DNA of 64,000 bases. Source: Tilletia caries. Its lineage: Eukaryota > Basidiomycota > Exobasidiomycetes > Tilletiales > Tilletiaceae. The translations under genes were made by a program, and so were the position numbers. The stretch is from positions 1,364,001-1,428,000 of the forward strand of contig JALUTQ010000007.1 of assembly GCA_032718865.1 (NCBI GenBank), given 5' to 3'. Positions within the stretch are counted from its first letter, which is position 1, and each line of letters starts with the position of its first letter. The notes below the pieces were generated by a model. That model saw only the letters and a program-made list of their open reading frames with translations. It was not told the DNA's origin and did not search any database. Positions 45,749 to 55,989 of this stretch are shown here, piece by piece.

Positions 45749-47944
45749 ATGCTCACCTTCATCAAGTTCGCGCCGCTCGACCCGGCCAACCATGATTTCG
45801 TTTTCATCCTACATCCACATCTCAAGCGACGAAACGCCATCAACGACGATCTTTTGCAGCTTCCCTTTGTCGTTGACGACGAGGCACGTGTACAACTTCA
45901 GGGGACCACGCCGACCATCCGTTCTTCGCGCGTCAAGTTCGGCATTTACGTCAATCACCAGCTGCTCGGATCGACCCCTTTCCCTCTCTGCGACGGCGAT
46001 ATCGTCGCCTTTCCCCAACGTCGCCACAACCTCAAGACCGCGGCTCGTTTCCGGGTGGCGATGGAGTCCTTGGAGCTAAGCTGCGGCGTGGATCAAGAGC
46101 TGCCCGCGCTCAGGGGGTTTGCACAGGAGCTTGAGGCGGAGGAAGCACGCGGAATGTCTACGTGCACCTCTTCCCACTCGTCCAAGGCTTCGGAACCAAT
46201 CGGCGTCGGCACCGCTGCGCTTCGCACCTTCTCGTACGCCGCATTGGTCGCATCCGGCTCTCCGCCCATTCCACACTCCTCAGCACCTACACACGGGCCA
46301 TCGATCACCCCGTCTGCTTCATCACCACCGACCTCTTCTTCACCATCTTCATCTCTGTCCGAGTCAAAGCCACCCCCACTTTCCGCTGCCGTCTCGACAA
46401 CCACAAGTCTCCCATCGACCTCCACCCCGGCTGCTTCTCCATCGAGCTGCTCGGTGACGATCTCTCCTGCGTCAAACACCTCGTCCGCAGCGGCTCGTCT
46501 ACCCAAATTGTCGTCCTCCGTCCCAGGCGCCTCTCCTTTGACGCCGTTGGTCCCGAGCAGCACTTCGGTACTGACTTCGGGACTGGGTTTGGTATCGGCT
46601 TCCTCCGGTCTCCGTTCCACCATAACCCTCGACGTCGTCACTCCTTCTGATCCAGCTACTTCTCTCGACACCCCTACTCCTCCTGCATCCATGGACTTTG
46701 GAGTAAGGTTGTCCCCGGAGTTGACGCGGAGCTGGGGTTTTGCGGACTCCGCACTCCTCCGACGGAGGGCTCCGCCGGAGGCGGAGCGCGGAGCTCACTT
46801 TGGGGGAATTTTTAATCATAAAAAAGCACGGACTCCGCCTGGAGGACTCCGCCGGAATTTACGCGGAGCGCGGAGCCCAATCCTGGGCCCACTGTCCAAA
46901 AGTGCGGAGCGCGGAGTCGTCAAAATAGCGTGAAAATTCCGGCGGAACTTCCGCGGAATTCCGACGGAGCTGTGAGGTCACGTGATAGCCGAAAATAAGG
47001 GTCACGTGACCTCATTTTGGGTGCGCTCCGCCGGAATTCCGTCCAAGTTCCGCGGAAATGTGCGGAATTCCGAGAAAATAGGCATCGTCGAGACACGCGC
47101 AGGAAATAAAACAGGCATCATCATCCGTTGAGAACCTCAAAATAGCACTGGAGTCAATACCGCAACAATGTCGGATGCTAAATGTATAGCTCTGATTGTA
47201 CTAGAGTCATTGAAAGCAACTTATACCACCACTGCGCTCCGACGGAATTCTGCGGAATTCCGAGCTCCGCACACACGGAGCACGGAGGAGCATTATGAAA
47301 ACGCACAGAAAAAACGCGGAGCGCGGAGCTGGGATTTCAACTTTTGTATAATTCCGTCGGAACGCGGAGCTGGTTTCTTTCAGCTCTGTCTTAGTCTGCG
47401 GAGGCGGAGCTCGCCTCAAAAAGTCAAAATTCCGGCGGAATTTGGAAGTGCGGAGGCGGAGCCCTCCGCGTTACTCCGGGGACAACCTTACTTTGGAGCT
47501 CGTGCTCCTCCAGCCATCCGGCACACGCTTCCTTCACGGCCGATACCAATCGCGTCACCTCGGCTCTGTTCGGCGGATCGTGCGCTCGCTACAGTTGCGA
47601 CAGCCTGGGCAACTGCTCGTCGGTGGATGCACGAGGACTCAGCTCGGACGGTGCCGCACGTACGCTCTCACGCTTCACCTCCCTCGGAGCACAAGGTCGT
47701 TCCTCTGCCGGTCGCCACTCACATGGTCCCCACGGTGACATACACGGGCTCCGACGTTGACCACACTCGTTCATCAGCCTCTGCTTACTGGCCCTCGCCC
47801 ATGGCATCCCGGTTTCATCACTCCTCGCCCTCGATCCTCGCGCCTCTTCTTGCTGCCCAATCGACCCTGCTGGATCTGCTCCGGACGTTTCCATGGTATC
47901 GCTGTGGATACATTCCAGCCAGATACGCGGATAGGCCACGATGA
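45749..47944 (+). pseudogene. ORF of element E1 with FHA-like N-terminus, split by a hAT-type MITE
   Basis: The frame opens with ATG at 45749 and runs to the MITE at 46704; after the MITE and one copy of the 8-bp duplication it continues in the same frame from 47499 to the stop at 47944. Together this is about 466 codons without an internal stop. The first ~110 residues look like a diverged forkhead-associated (FHA) beta-sandwich: SSRVKFGIYVNHQLLG and PLCDGDIVAF correspond to the usual S-R-H, G-YVN and L-DGD-I-F blocks. The rest is Ser/Pro/Thr-rich with no recognisable domain. In its present state the upstream part ends at a stop inside the MITE (46933) and a new ATG inside the MITE (47168) opens the downstream part. 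It has no Gag zinc knuckle. Function unknown; a captured host gene or an unusual Gag substitute are both possible. Confidence 0.6.
46704..47490. mobile_element. hAT-type MITE, copy 1 (family TAAGGTTGTCC)
   Basis: 787 bp ending in inverted TAAGGTTGTCCCCGGAGT repeats and flanked by the 8-bp duplication CTTTGGAG (46696-46703 and 47491-47498). Eight-base duplications and TARGG-type ends are hAT marks. The interior is packed with short GC-rich motifs (CTCCGC, TTCCGCGG, GGCGGAGC) in both orientations and a GTCACGTGA pair near the middle, giving many possible hairpins. No transposase. A second copy, inverted and about 97% alike at the ends, is at 55191-55981. Confidence 0.9.
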
Positions 47945-48342
47945 GTGCCCTGCGGTCACGTTGGTATTCGTTGGCACTCTTGGTTTTCCGACAGGCGACG
48001 AGTGACGACACTTCGCGAATCGCGACACTCGACTTGGTCTTCATTCTTCCCATTCGCGTAACGCGTCCCCTCTCAACTTTCGATTCTGCACGCATACGGC
48101 GCATACTCCGTCAACGACCATTCGCTGCTCCTCGCGGTTCTTATCTTCCCGCGTAATCTCACTGCCACCCGCAGGCCGCAGCTCATATCAAACCCCAGCC
48201 ACACAACATCAGCCGCCTATCGTTCACCACCTCATGACTCTTCCCTTTCTTGCGCTTCTCGTTTCGTTTCCCCCTTCTCTTTGGCGGGCCGCATTTGAGT
48301 CCTCACCAACGACTCGGGACAGTCGTCTTTTGTCGGTGGGGA

Positions 48343-48608
48343 TGTGCTGGACGAGGTCCATGTGGCTCTTATCTTATCTTATCTGTTCTCTTCCTCTTCC
48401 TCTTCGTTTCCTTTCCTTTTCTCACACTCGCACTCCTCCGCATAGCAACACCGGTACCTCCACATTTCCCACGCTATCCTCTCTGCTCCTCATCTTTTCC
48501 CTTCCCGAGCTCATCCTTTGTACTTAGTCCTTTCTTCCTCGTCATTCACTCACACTTCACTTTCCACATACTACTAGTAGACTCATCAGTCATCTCTAGT
48601 CTAGTATA
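48343..48608 (+). repeat. E1 right LTR
   Basis: 266 bp, about 99% identical to the left LTR, preceded by a purine tract. Confidence 0.9.
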
Positions 48609-48690
48609 TCTGGAGAAGCTGTGCTGTGTCCGTGAGGGTCGAGGAGAGGTTTGTCGATTGCGTGTATTAACTATTAATTGTTGGCTGACT
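48609..48690 (-). pseudogene. Importin-beta pseudogene, start of exon 1
   Basis: Read on the minus strand into the LTR duplication, it encodes LTDTAQLLQKSL, the usual importin-beta N-terminus, continuing at 45337 beyond element E1. No start codon is visible in frame, so the gene was already damaged or its start lies elsewhere. Confidence 0.55.
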
Positions 48691-48914
48691 GACGGCTTCC
48701 TAGAAGTGGGGTGCGGGCTGGGTGAGAGCCCATTCAGCGTCGGACGGGAACCGCAGCAGCGGGGGAAGCCCAGTTGACGGGAGCCGCAGCTCGCTAGACG
48801 CTGCAGCAGCGGCGTTGCAGTTGACGGGGAGCTTCTTGAACCAGCACGCTTTCGGAGGGCAGCAGCAGGAGGCCAGAAGAACTGAGAAGGAACTGAGGAA
48901 AGGAGAGGGGGGAG

Positions 48915-48995
<81 letters not shown>

Positions 48996-49710
48996 TTTTT
49001 GAGGCTAGGGAGAAAAGGTCAGTCGTCAGCATTAAGATACAAGTATACAACTAGACAGAACACAAGAGAGGAGATGGAGGACTTAGGAGTCGGTCAGTGG
49101 CTTGATCCCCGAATCTCCGGAAGAGTCGAGCACTCCATCCAGCTTCCGTTTTGATCTACATCTATACTGTTCAAGGGGAGTAGTGAGCAGGGAGTACAGA
49201 GTGGTGAGTTCGCAATGAAAAGAGAAGGAACTTCCAGCTGGAGAAGGGGAAGTGTGCATCCTTTATATGTCCTATTCATCGCCGACAATATTCACGCCTG
49301 CCTCACCCCTCTGTGCCCCGCGTGTGTCGCGACTCGGGCAGTCCCGCTCTGCCGCTGCAGACGAAAGGCAGAAAGAAATGTCGAAGTTGAGCGATTGGGA
49401 GTTGAGACAACGGGAACTTCCGAGTGCCGATCGAAGCCTGAAGAATCAAGAAGCTGAGAGAAAGGAATGCGATGTTGGAGGTTGGGAAAATGGACCGGAG
49501 TCAAGAAAGGGAATCCTGAATGGAAGTTAGAGAGGGCGAGGACATCATAGGCAGTAGTGACTAGTGAGTGTGAACCTTAAGGACACGTGGTATATGCCAT
49601 GTGGTGTATGCAACGTGGCACAGCGCGAAAGCGACTTTCCGTTATAATGTCAAAGATACATATTCGCCTTTCAAAAATAAGAGGTCTTATTCTCCCTTAT
49701 GTTTTGGCTG
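48691..49710. other. Unassigned stretch with a long GA array
   Basis: About 1 kb with no recognisable gene. It includes the (GA)n run at 48916-48992. Frames here are short and low-complexity. Confidence 0.4.
48916..48992. repeat. (GA)n microsatellite, about 38 units
   Basis: Uninterrupted GA dinucleotides, about 77 bp. Confidence 0.95.
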
Positions 49711-49806
49711 GGTTTTCCCAGACTTTAGTATGGGGGTTATATCTTCCCCTTAGATTTTTACGGCCGAGAAAAAGTGTTGCAACATCCCTCGAATGAAATT
49801 CTTCAA

Positions 49807-50262
49807 GGCCCTGATCAGTTGCGAGCGCGCGCCCTGATTTTGGCGCTCAACTCACTGGGCGCGAGCCCCTCGCGCCGCGCTCTGAAGATTTGCGCTCACA
49901 GGGCGCGGGCTGGCAACTCACTGATCAGCCCTCACCTCGCGCTGGGAAGTGGGCTCTGCTTTTGACCTGGACGGCTTTTGCTATCTCATTTTGTGATTTT
50001 GTATCTCTTCTCATTTGGATTACAATCGCGGTGTAACGTGGTTGTAATTTTCAGAGCGGGCGCGAGGGCGCGCGCTCTGTGGGCTGACCTCGGGAGGTGG
50101 GCCCAGAGAGCGCGAGAATTGTGAGTGAGCGCGCTCTGAAGATTCTGGGCCGCCGGCCCTAAAAATGAGCAACTGAACATTCGCGCGCCTCATGTCGGCC
50201 CACAGAGCGCGCGCTCATTTTCCAAAGTGGGTGCGCTCGCAAAGTCGCAACTGATCAGGGCC
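49807..50262. mobile_element. PIF/Harbinger-like MITE nested in repeat R
   Basis: 456 bp with perfect 18-bp inverted ends GGCCCTGATCAGTTGCGA and the 3-bp duplication CAA (49804-49806, 50263-50265). Copy B of repeat R has the uninterrupted site CTTCAAAACTCC, which proves insertion. GGSCCTG ends and a 3-bp duplication point to PIF/Harbinger. The inside has many GCGCGCTC-type motifs and no ORF. Confidence 0.85.
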
Positions 50263-51063
50263 CAAAACTCCTTAAAATACTTTCAAACTTCGCCAGGGTG
50301 TCCGTGTTCTAAGCATTTATCGACGCTCTCGATTTCTCCCAGTTTTCTTTATGAAGATAGCAATTTGCTGCTCACATGCCGTCCTTCCGCCGTTCGTTGT
50401 GTAGGAGATACTTATACCGACGTCTGCCTCGTGAACGGAGTCTTGAGACCGATCCTCTGATGATCATGATCACGTCGCGTCGCGTGACACGACTCAGTTC
50501 TTGTCGATCTCGAGCTCGGGCCAGAAGGATGACGATAACCACCATCCTTCCTGGCCCGACCTCTCCTCAATAGTAAGGATCGGTCGCCTCGTTACCTTGA
50601 CTCGTCCACTCGATTCTCTTTTTCTTTCCCACCCTTGTCCCTCCCTTTTTCCGGAGTTATTCTTTCCTGATCTCTCGACGAGTTACTGGCTTCCGGAGTT
50701 CAGAACAGGGTCTTAAACAGGGTCTGGCGGTTTTCCCCGACCCACCTCCCCTTCCGCCTTCGTTCAAACTCACTCAGAGCCGGTCAGACCTGAGTCTTTT
50801 CTGTCTCTCTTCCACCTCCACTTTTCCCACGCCTTCGAATTTCGATAGCCATAGTCAAAACTCAAAACCCTCTGAGAAAGTTGAAAGGTCTTCGACTTTT
50901 TGACGAACGCATTACGGAGCTACCAAGTACCAACTGCCCAACTTACTCCAGCGTTCACTAACCTTCAACCCTGACCTGCCTACAACTTACAAGTCGTGCC
51001 GGTGGTAAGTTGCTTGAGATACACATACACGCCTACATCTACCAGGTGATGGTGCCCCAAAAT

Positions 51064-51170
51064 GCTACTGACTACTGACTACTGACTACTGACTACTGAC
51101 TACTGACTACTGACTACTGACTACTGACTACTGACTACTGACTACTGACTACTGACTACTGACTACTGAC
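51064..51170. repeat. (CTACTGA)n heptamer array
   Basis: About 15 copies of a 7-bp unit inside repeat R copy A. The matching array in copy B (about 59845-59915) is shorter and partly mutated. Confidence 0.9.
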
Positions 51171-51184
51171 TTCACTAGCAGTAC

Positions 51185-51753
51185 CAGAGCTCGGCAAATG
51201 AAGATAGTGAGTGTTTTTTCGGACAAAGTATAGTGAAAGTGAAAGTGAAGGTCTCAGCCGGCGGACAAAGTATAGTTTAGTTATGAAAAGTTGAGATAGT
51301 GACTACTAGTTTGAGCGCTTTTTGCGACCGTGCCGGCCGCATAATAAACTGCGGGTGTCCCTGATTTTTTTCATCAGAGCTCTACCAAGTCACTAGGTAG
51401 TGAAGATAGTTGCAAAGTATCACAAAGTGATGTGAAATGAGGAGTGTCTAATAATATTATAAAGTGTTGATAGCAACTGGGTAGTAAACTATTAGTTACT
51501 TTCCTGACTGAATAGTTACTTACTAGCGACTACCTTAACTTGATAGCACTACTAGTGATAGGAAGTGACTTCAAGTTCAACATGAAGACGAACTCACTAT
51601 CTCCATACTTTCTTCACTTTCCCGGCCCCGTCAAAGTGAAAGTTCACTATCTTTTTTTGACGGCTCGGACGCCAAAGTATAGTGAAAGTTTCACTACTAG
51701 TTCTCACTTCCAAGTTACAAAGTATACGAAGTGAAGGAAGTTGCCGAGGCCTG
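51185..51753. mobile_element. hAT-type MITE with CAGAGCTCGGCAA ends
   Basis: 569 bp. The left end CAGAGCTCGGCAA and the inverted right end CAGGCCTCGGCAA agree with the common hAT consensus CAGGGGTCGGCAA. The 8-bp duplication AGCAGTAC flanks it (51177-51184 and 51754-51761). It is AT-rich and carries several AAGTATAGTGAAAGT motifs in both halves. No ORF. Copy B of repeat R lacks it. Confidence 0.85.
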
Positions 51754-52028
51754 AGCAGTACTGAGGTCTGACTGTCTGAGTGCTGATAATCCTACGTTCT
51801 TTTCCATTCCGATTTTATTCTTGCTGCTGGTAGATGGTAGTCCGGGGTCCTGATCAGCTTCATTGCTTCTATTTTAGTCTCCTACGTTCTACTCTTGGCC
51901 TTACAATATTGACCCATTGTCATATGCATTCATGCTGCATGCTGCATGCATCATCGCGGGCACTGGGCAGAATTGCTTATTTTCTGACTTCTTAGAACAC
52001 TCTTGCAAGAACGAATGCACTCACACAC

Positions 52029-54777
52029 TGTGCTGGCAAGTAGCCAGTGATCAGTGATGCAGTTTCCTCCATTTCTCTTTCTCGATTCTCTTTCTCTATG
52101 ACCGCTGATTCCGATCCAATCCGATCCGACTCTGACACGTGGCTTCCACTCCAGCGCCTCGCAAACGTTACGCAACGTGCCATTTTCTTCCTTTCTTCTT
52201 CTTCTTTTTCTCATCACTCGCCAGAGCGGCTTCTCTCTCTTCTCCGCCTCGGCTATTTAAGCCACAGTGTCTCATTTCCCCTTCTTGTAATTAGTCCGAC
52301 ACTGCATACTTGTTTCATCTCAGTTCCTCACCGAACACAGTCCTTAGTGGCTTAGTGCCAACTAGGTGATTAGATTATCTCGGACCTGTGTTCGCACATG
52401 GTGATGAGAGGGTTTTGACCACTGACTTGCACCGACCAAGTCCAGTGGGACCCACGCCGATGGCCGCACAGTCTGACGACTTAGTGCGCATCGGTCCCGT
52501 GTCCGGTTCCTTCTCCAGACTTGCCTCGTTGAGCTCAACAGCTCCAAAGCGCCTCTGGTTTCGGCACCCTCTCGGACGGCCTCGCGAGCCCAACAGCTCC
52601 AGTGCGCCTCCGGATCGGCACATCGGTCTTCTCGTTTTCGATCTCTCTTCGTTTTTCTCCTTCTCCGTGACCTCCATCTCACACATTCCTACTATGCCTT
52701 GATCGCCTTCCATTTCTTTCTCCAGATCTCTCCTTTCTCCCTCTTTCTTTTGCAGCAGCTGGCCTGCTCATTCTTCCGGTCGCCTGCGCTTCAAGGTTCT
52801 GTGCCGGCCATCCCATTAGGTGCGTGGAGTCGAGGCATCTCCTCCGTTTTTCCTGGATAGACCGGCGCAGCAAATTTGGGCCACACAACTGGACGACATC
52901 AACTCCGGCGATCACGACCAGCTCCTCTTCGCCGCCTCGCGCGCTTGCCGGCCGGGGCCTACAGCCGCTCCAAGACGCTTTGGTTCCACCACGATGCGCT
53001 CTTTCCTCGCGCGCTCGCAAACACTGTCCACGGATCAGTACGATGGCCGATTCAAGCGCCCTTCGATCTGGTGCTACAGGCTTCACTGATCGTCCTCCGC
53101 GCTACGATCAGCAGGACGAGATCCGTCTCTCGTTTGTCACCACGCACGGCCCTTCTCCCCATCCTCTTTCGCCCTTCACCTTACTCCACCAGGTCATCAA
53201 GGTCCTTGATTTCACCGGCCACGTCCCATGACAACCAGACCGACTAGATCGGACCGTTCTTCAGCGCCGGCATGCCACAATTCGAAAGTCGTCACTCCCT
53301 CCGATGACGGCGAGCGCAAGCGCGGTGAAGCAGGACGCATGAGGTTTGCAGCTCTACCTTCTGGACCAAGATCTCCACGTACTGGCGAAGACATGGACTC
53401 GGAGCGTTACCCGTCATCCGATCCACGCCGTTACGCGCGACGGTCGCGATCATAAGTTGGGCTGAGACACGGACGTTGAGCAAGCCAGCGGGCAGCGACG
53501 GCAGCAGCCCGTCTGGCCAGCCGTCAACGCGCGGAAGCATCCCCGCAGAATCTCTTGCCTCGGTCCACGGTCGAGCACGCTCCGGAGAACCTCGTCTTCA
53601 TAACCGAGGAAGAGCCACGCCCCCACTTCAGGCGCGAGCAAGACGACTTTCCCACCTTCCTCCCCCTACCCCTCTTCATCGCGATCGACCCCCCAAAGAC
53701 AGGCACGCCCGACTCGAAGGTCGACTTCAAGACAATCGACCGTGTCGCCACGCCGTATCCGTCTCCGACCCTCCACTTGCATTGAACTAAGCCGCGTACC
53801 AGCCGTTCTGCTCTCCGTCCACACCATAGCAACGACCCGCTCGACCCACTTCGTCGCACCGCACCACCTCCAGACAACCAAACTCATGTATGACGCATCC
53901 CCATCGCGCTACGCACGGGTGCTGGGATCGAGCTGGTTCTTGCGTCAGGCAGGTGGGACGATCGGGAGCAGCAGTACGACACAGATTGATGTCGGTCACG
54001 CTCTAGCGCCTGGCGGCGCTGCTCAGCGACGCGTGCATGCGTCCAGCGTCCGGAAAAAACAACAGTTGCGGACCTGGCGGGCACCTGGCTGTGGCCCTGT
54101 TTGGTATTGCGCATCGGTTAGTAGGCTCGGTACTCGGCAGCAGCAGCTTCGACGCACACTGATAAGGTCAGGAGACTGTTCGTGACACGATGAGCTGGTG
54201 GACGACGGTTGGGGCTCGCAGCGCTCTCATCTCTCGGCCTGTTCCCTTCCTCATACCGGCTACAGTACCATCCAGCCCGTCAGCAGCCTGCAGCACGTTG
54301 TCCCCGCGACCCCGCACCGACGGATACCAACTTCGGTATCGACCTCGGTACTCGGTCCGGGAGGTCGTATTTCTCATCACTATTGCCTTCGATTTTGATA
54401 CCTACAACATCCTGGTTCTACCCACATCCGCCCCTCCATGCGCATCACACCCTCTCTTCTTCTGACTTCATGCCCGTTGCAGTTCCTCTCGCCCATACAC
54501 TATACACAACTGAGGACAGTGGTCTCTTTTTGGGTGGGGATGTGCTGGCAACACGTGGCTTCGCCACATGGCCAGTTATCTTATCTCCTATTCTTATCCT
54601 CCTCTCTTCCTTCTCCCACACCTCCGCATAGCAACACTTCCATCCTCCACATTTCCCACGCCATTCTTCCAGTCACCTCTTTTCTCTCCCTCACTTCCCT
54701 TTGTACTTAGCCTTCTAATACATCGATAATCTTTTAGCATACGCAGCTTCCTACCTACGAACCATTGTGTTTGCACA
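52029..54777 (+). mobile_element. Non-autonomous LTR element E2, possibly recombinant
   Basis: Begins TGTGCTGGCAAG at 52029. A left LTR-like stretch ends TGTTCGCACA at 52398, followed at once by TGGTGATGAGAGGG, the same primer-site-like motif as in E1 and E3. A right LTR, 54541-54777, begins TGTGCTGGCAAC after the purine tract GGGTGGGGA and ends GTGTTTGCACA. CACAC occurs on both outer sides, but it is low-complexity. The two LTRs agree only at their ends and around ACACGTGGCTTC; the right one resembles the E1 LTR in its middle. The 2.1-kb inside has no pol homology I can see. Confidence 0.65.
54541..54777 (+). repeat. E2 right LTR
   Basis: 237 bp, TG...CA, sharing CTCCGCATAGCAACAC and TTTGTACTTAG with the E1 LTRs. 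It contains the hairpin GTGGCTTCGCCAC at 54555-54567. Confidence 0.75.
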
Positions 54778-54782
54778 CACAC

Positions 54783-55190
54783 TGAGCGCCATTCTATCAG
54801 GTGAATGAGATACTAATCTGCTCATCAGCTCATCATATACGTCATGTGTGACAAACCACGGCGGAGAGCTCGAAGGGTAGCGAAGCTACCCTGAGAGCGA
54901 GGCACGATAGGCGTCAGTCTAAATTGATTGATTGACTGTGGCCTGTGGGTCATTGATCAGGTATTCGGACAATTCTAACCGCCGCGCCCGCGCGGTACCC
55001 GCACCCTGGGTGCGGTCATGCGGTGCCCATACGAAACCCGCGCCCCCTCCCTAAAGCACGGCAGTGGTCTGTAGACTGCGCTATGCCGAAGTTTCTGTTG
55101 TCTGATTTAAGGTTACATAAGGTTACATAAAGCTACATCAGGCGCTCATCCTTTCTCTTGTCTCCCGCGCTCGGATCACCCATTTGTAGG
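54783..55190. other. Spacer between E2 and hAT-type copy 2
   Basis: About 400 bp with a hairpin at 54874-54892 and two copies of AAGGTTACATAA near 55109-55131. No gene seen. Confidence 0.4.
54874..54892. repeat. 8-bp-stem hairpin AGGGTAGCG-A-AGCTACCCT type
   Basis: Same shape as the hairpin at 44815-44833; one stem pair differs on both sides (G-C there, A-T here). Confidence 0.6.
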
Positions 55191-55981
55191 TAAGGTTGTC
55201 CCCGGAGTAACGCGGAGGGCTCCGCCTCCGCACTTCCAAATTCCGCCGGAATTTTGACTTTTTGAGGCGAGCTCCGCCTCCGCAGACTAAGACAGAGCTG
55301 AAAAAAACCAGCTCCGCGTTCCGACGGAATTTTGCCAAAGTTGAAATCCCAGCTCCGCGCTCCGCGTTTTTTTCTGTGCGTTTTCATAATGCTCCTCCGT
55401 GCTCCGTGTATGCGGAGCTCGGAATTCCGCGGAATTCCGTCGGAGCGCAGTGGTGGTATAATTTGCTCTCAGAGTGACTCTAACACAATCAGAGCTATAC
55501 ATTCAGCATCCGACATTGTTGCGGTATTGACTTCAGTGCTATTCTGAAGCTCTCAACGGATGATGACGCCTGTTTTATCCCCTGCGCGTGTCTCGACCAT
55601 GCCTATTTTCTCGGAATTCCACACATTTCCGCGGAACTTGGACGGAATTCCGGCGGAGCGCACCCAAAATAAGGTCAAGTGACCCCTATTTTCGACTATC
55701 ACGTGACCTCACAGCTCCGGCGGAATTTCGCGGAAATTCCGCCGGAATTTTCACACAATTTTGACGGCTCCGCGCTCCGTACTTTTGGCTGGTGGTCCCA
55801 GGATTGGGCTCCGCGCTCCGCGTAGATTCCGGCGGAGTCCTCCAGGCGGACTCCGTGCTGTTTAAAGATCAAAAAAAATTTCTAAAGTGAGCTCCGCGCT
55901 CCGCCTCCGGCGGAGCCTTCCGTCGGAGGAGTACGGAGTCCGCAAAACCCCAGCTCCGCGTCAACTCCGGGGACAACCTTA
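55191..55981. mobile_element. hAT-type MITE, copy 2 (family TAAGGTTGTCC)
   Basis: 791 bp, opposite in orientation to the copy at 46704-47490. Ends are TAAGGTTGTCCCCGGAGT and its inverse; the 8-bp duplication TTTGTAGG flanks it (55183-55190, 55982-55989). The interior is the same GC-rich hairpin-forming sequence. No ORF. Confidence 0.9.
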
Positions 55982-55989
55982 TTTGTAGG

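Larger units (their letters stand above)
45338..48608 (+). mobile_element. Young non-autonomous LTR retroelement (element E1) carrying its own ORF
   Basis: Two 266-bp direct repeats, 45338-45603 and 48343-48608, differ at only about two positions. They begin TGTGCTGG and end TAGTATA, and the 5-bp duplication TCTGG flanks the whole (45333-45337 and 48609-48613). A primer-binding-site-like TGGTGATGAGAG follows the left LTR at once, and a purine tract GGTGGGGA precedes the right LTR. The 2.7-kb inside has no protease, reverse transcriptase, RNase H or integrase. It has one long ORF beginning 145 nt after the LTR, now broken by a hAT-type MITE. The element sits in exon 1 of the importin-beta pseudogene. 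Confidence 0.9.
49711..51957 (+). repeat. Dispersed repeat R, copy A (enlarged by two nested elements)
   Basis: Starts near GGTTTTCCCAGACTTTAGTA and ends near GCATGCATCATCGC. Its sequence recurs in reverse orientation at 59622-60445 with many small differences. Shared landmarks are TTTACGGCCGAGAAAAAGTG, GATAGCAATTTGCTGCTCAC, the ATAGCCATAGTCAAAACTC segment, a 7-bp tandem array, and CATTCATGCTGCATGCTG. Copy A is longer because a Harbinger-like element (49807-50262) and a hAT-type element (51185-51753) sit in it, and because about 400 bp near 50400-50800 have no match in copy B. No protein is encoded. Class unknown. Confidence 0.8.

Noticed and set aside
51064..51170. CRISPR-like or telomere-like array
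   Set aside because: The units are a plain 7-bp tandem repeat with no spacers, and it lies inside a dispersed repeat; it is neither CRISPR nor telomeric.
52820..53247. Overlapping open frames inside element E2 as gag or pol
   Set aside because: No zinc knuckle, protease, YxDD or integrase motif could be found in any frame, so no coding call was made.
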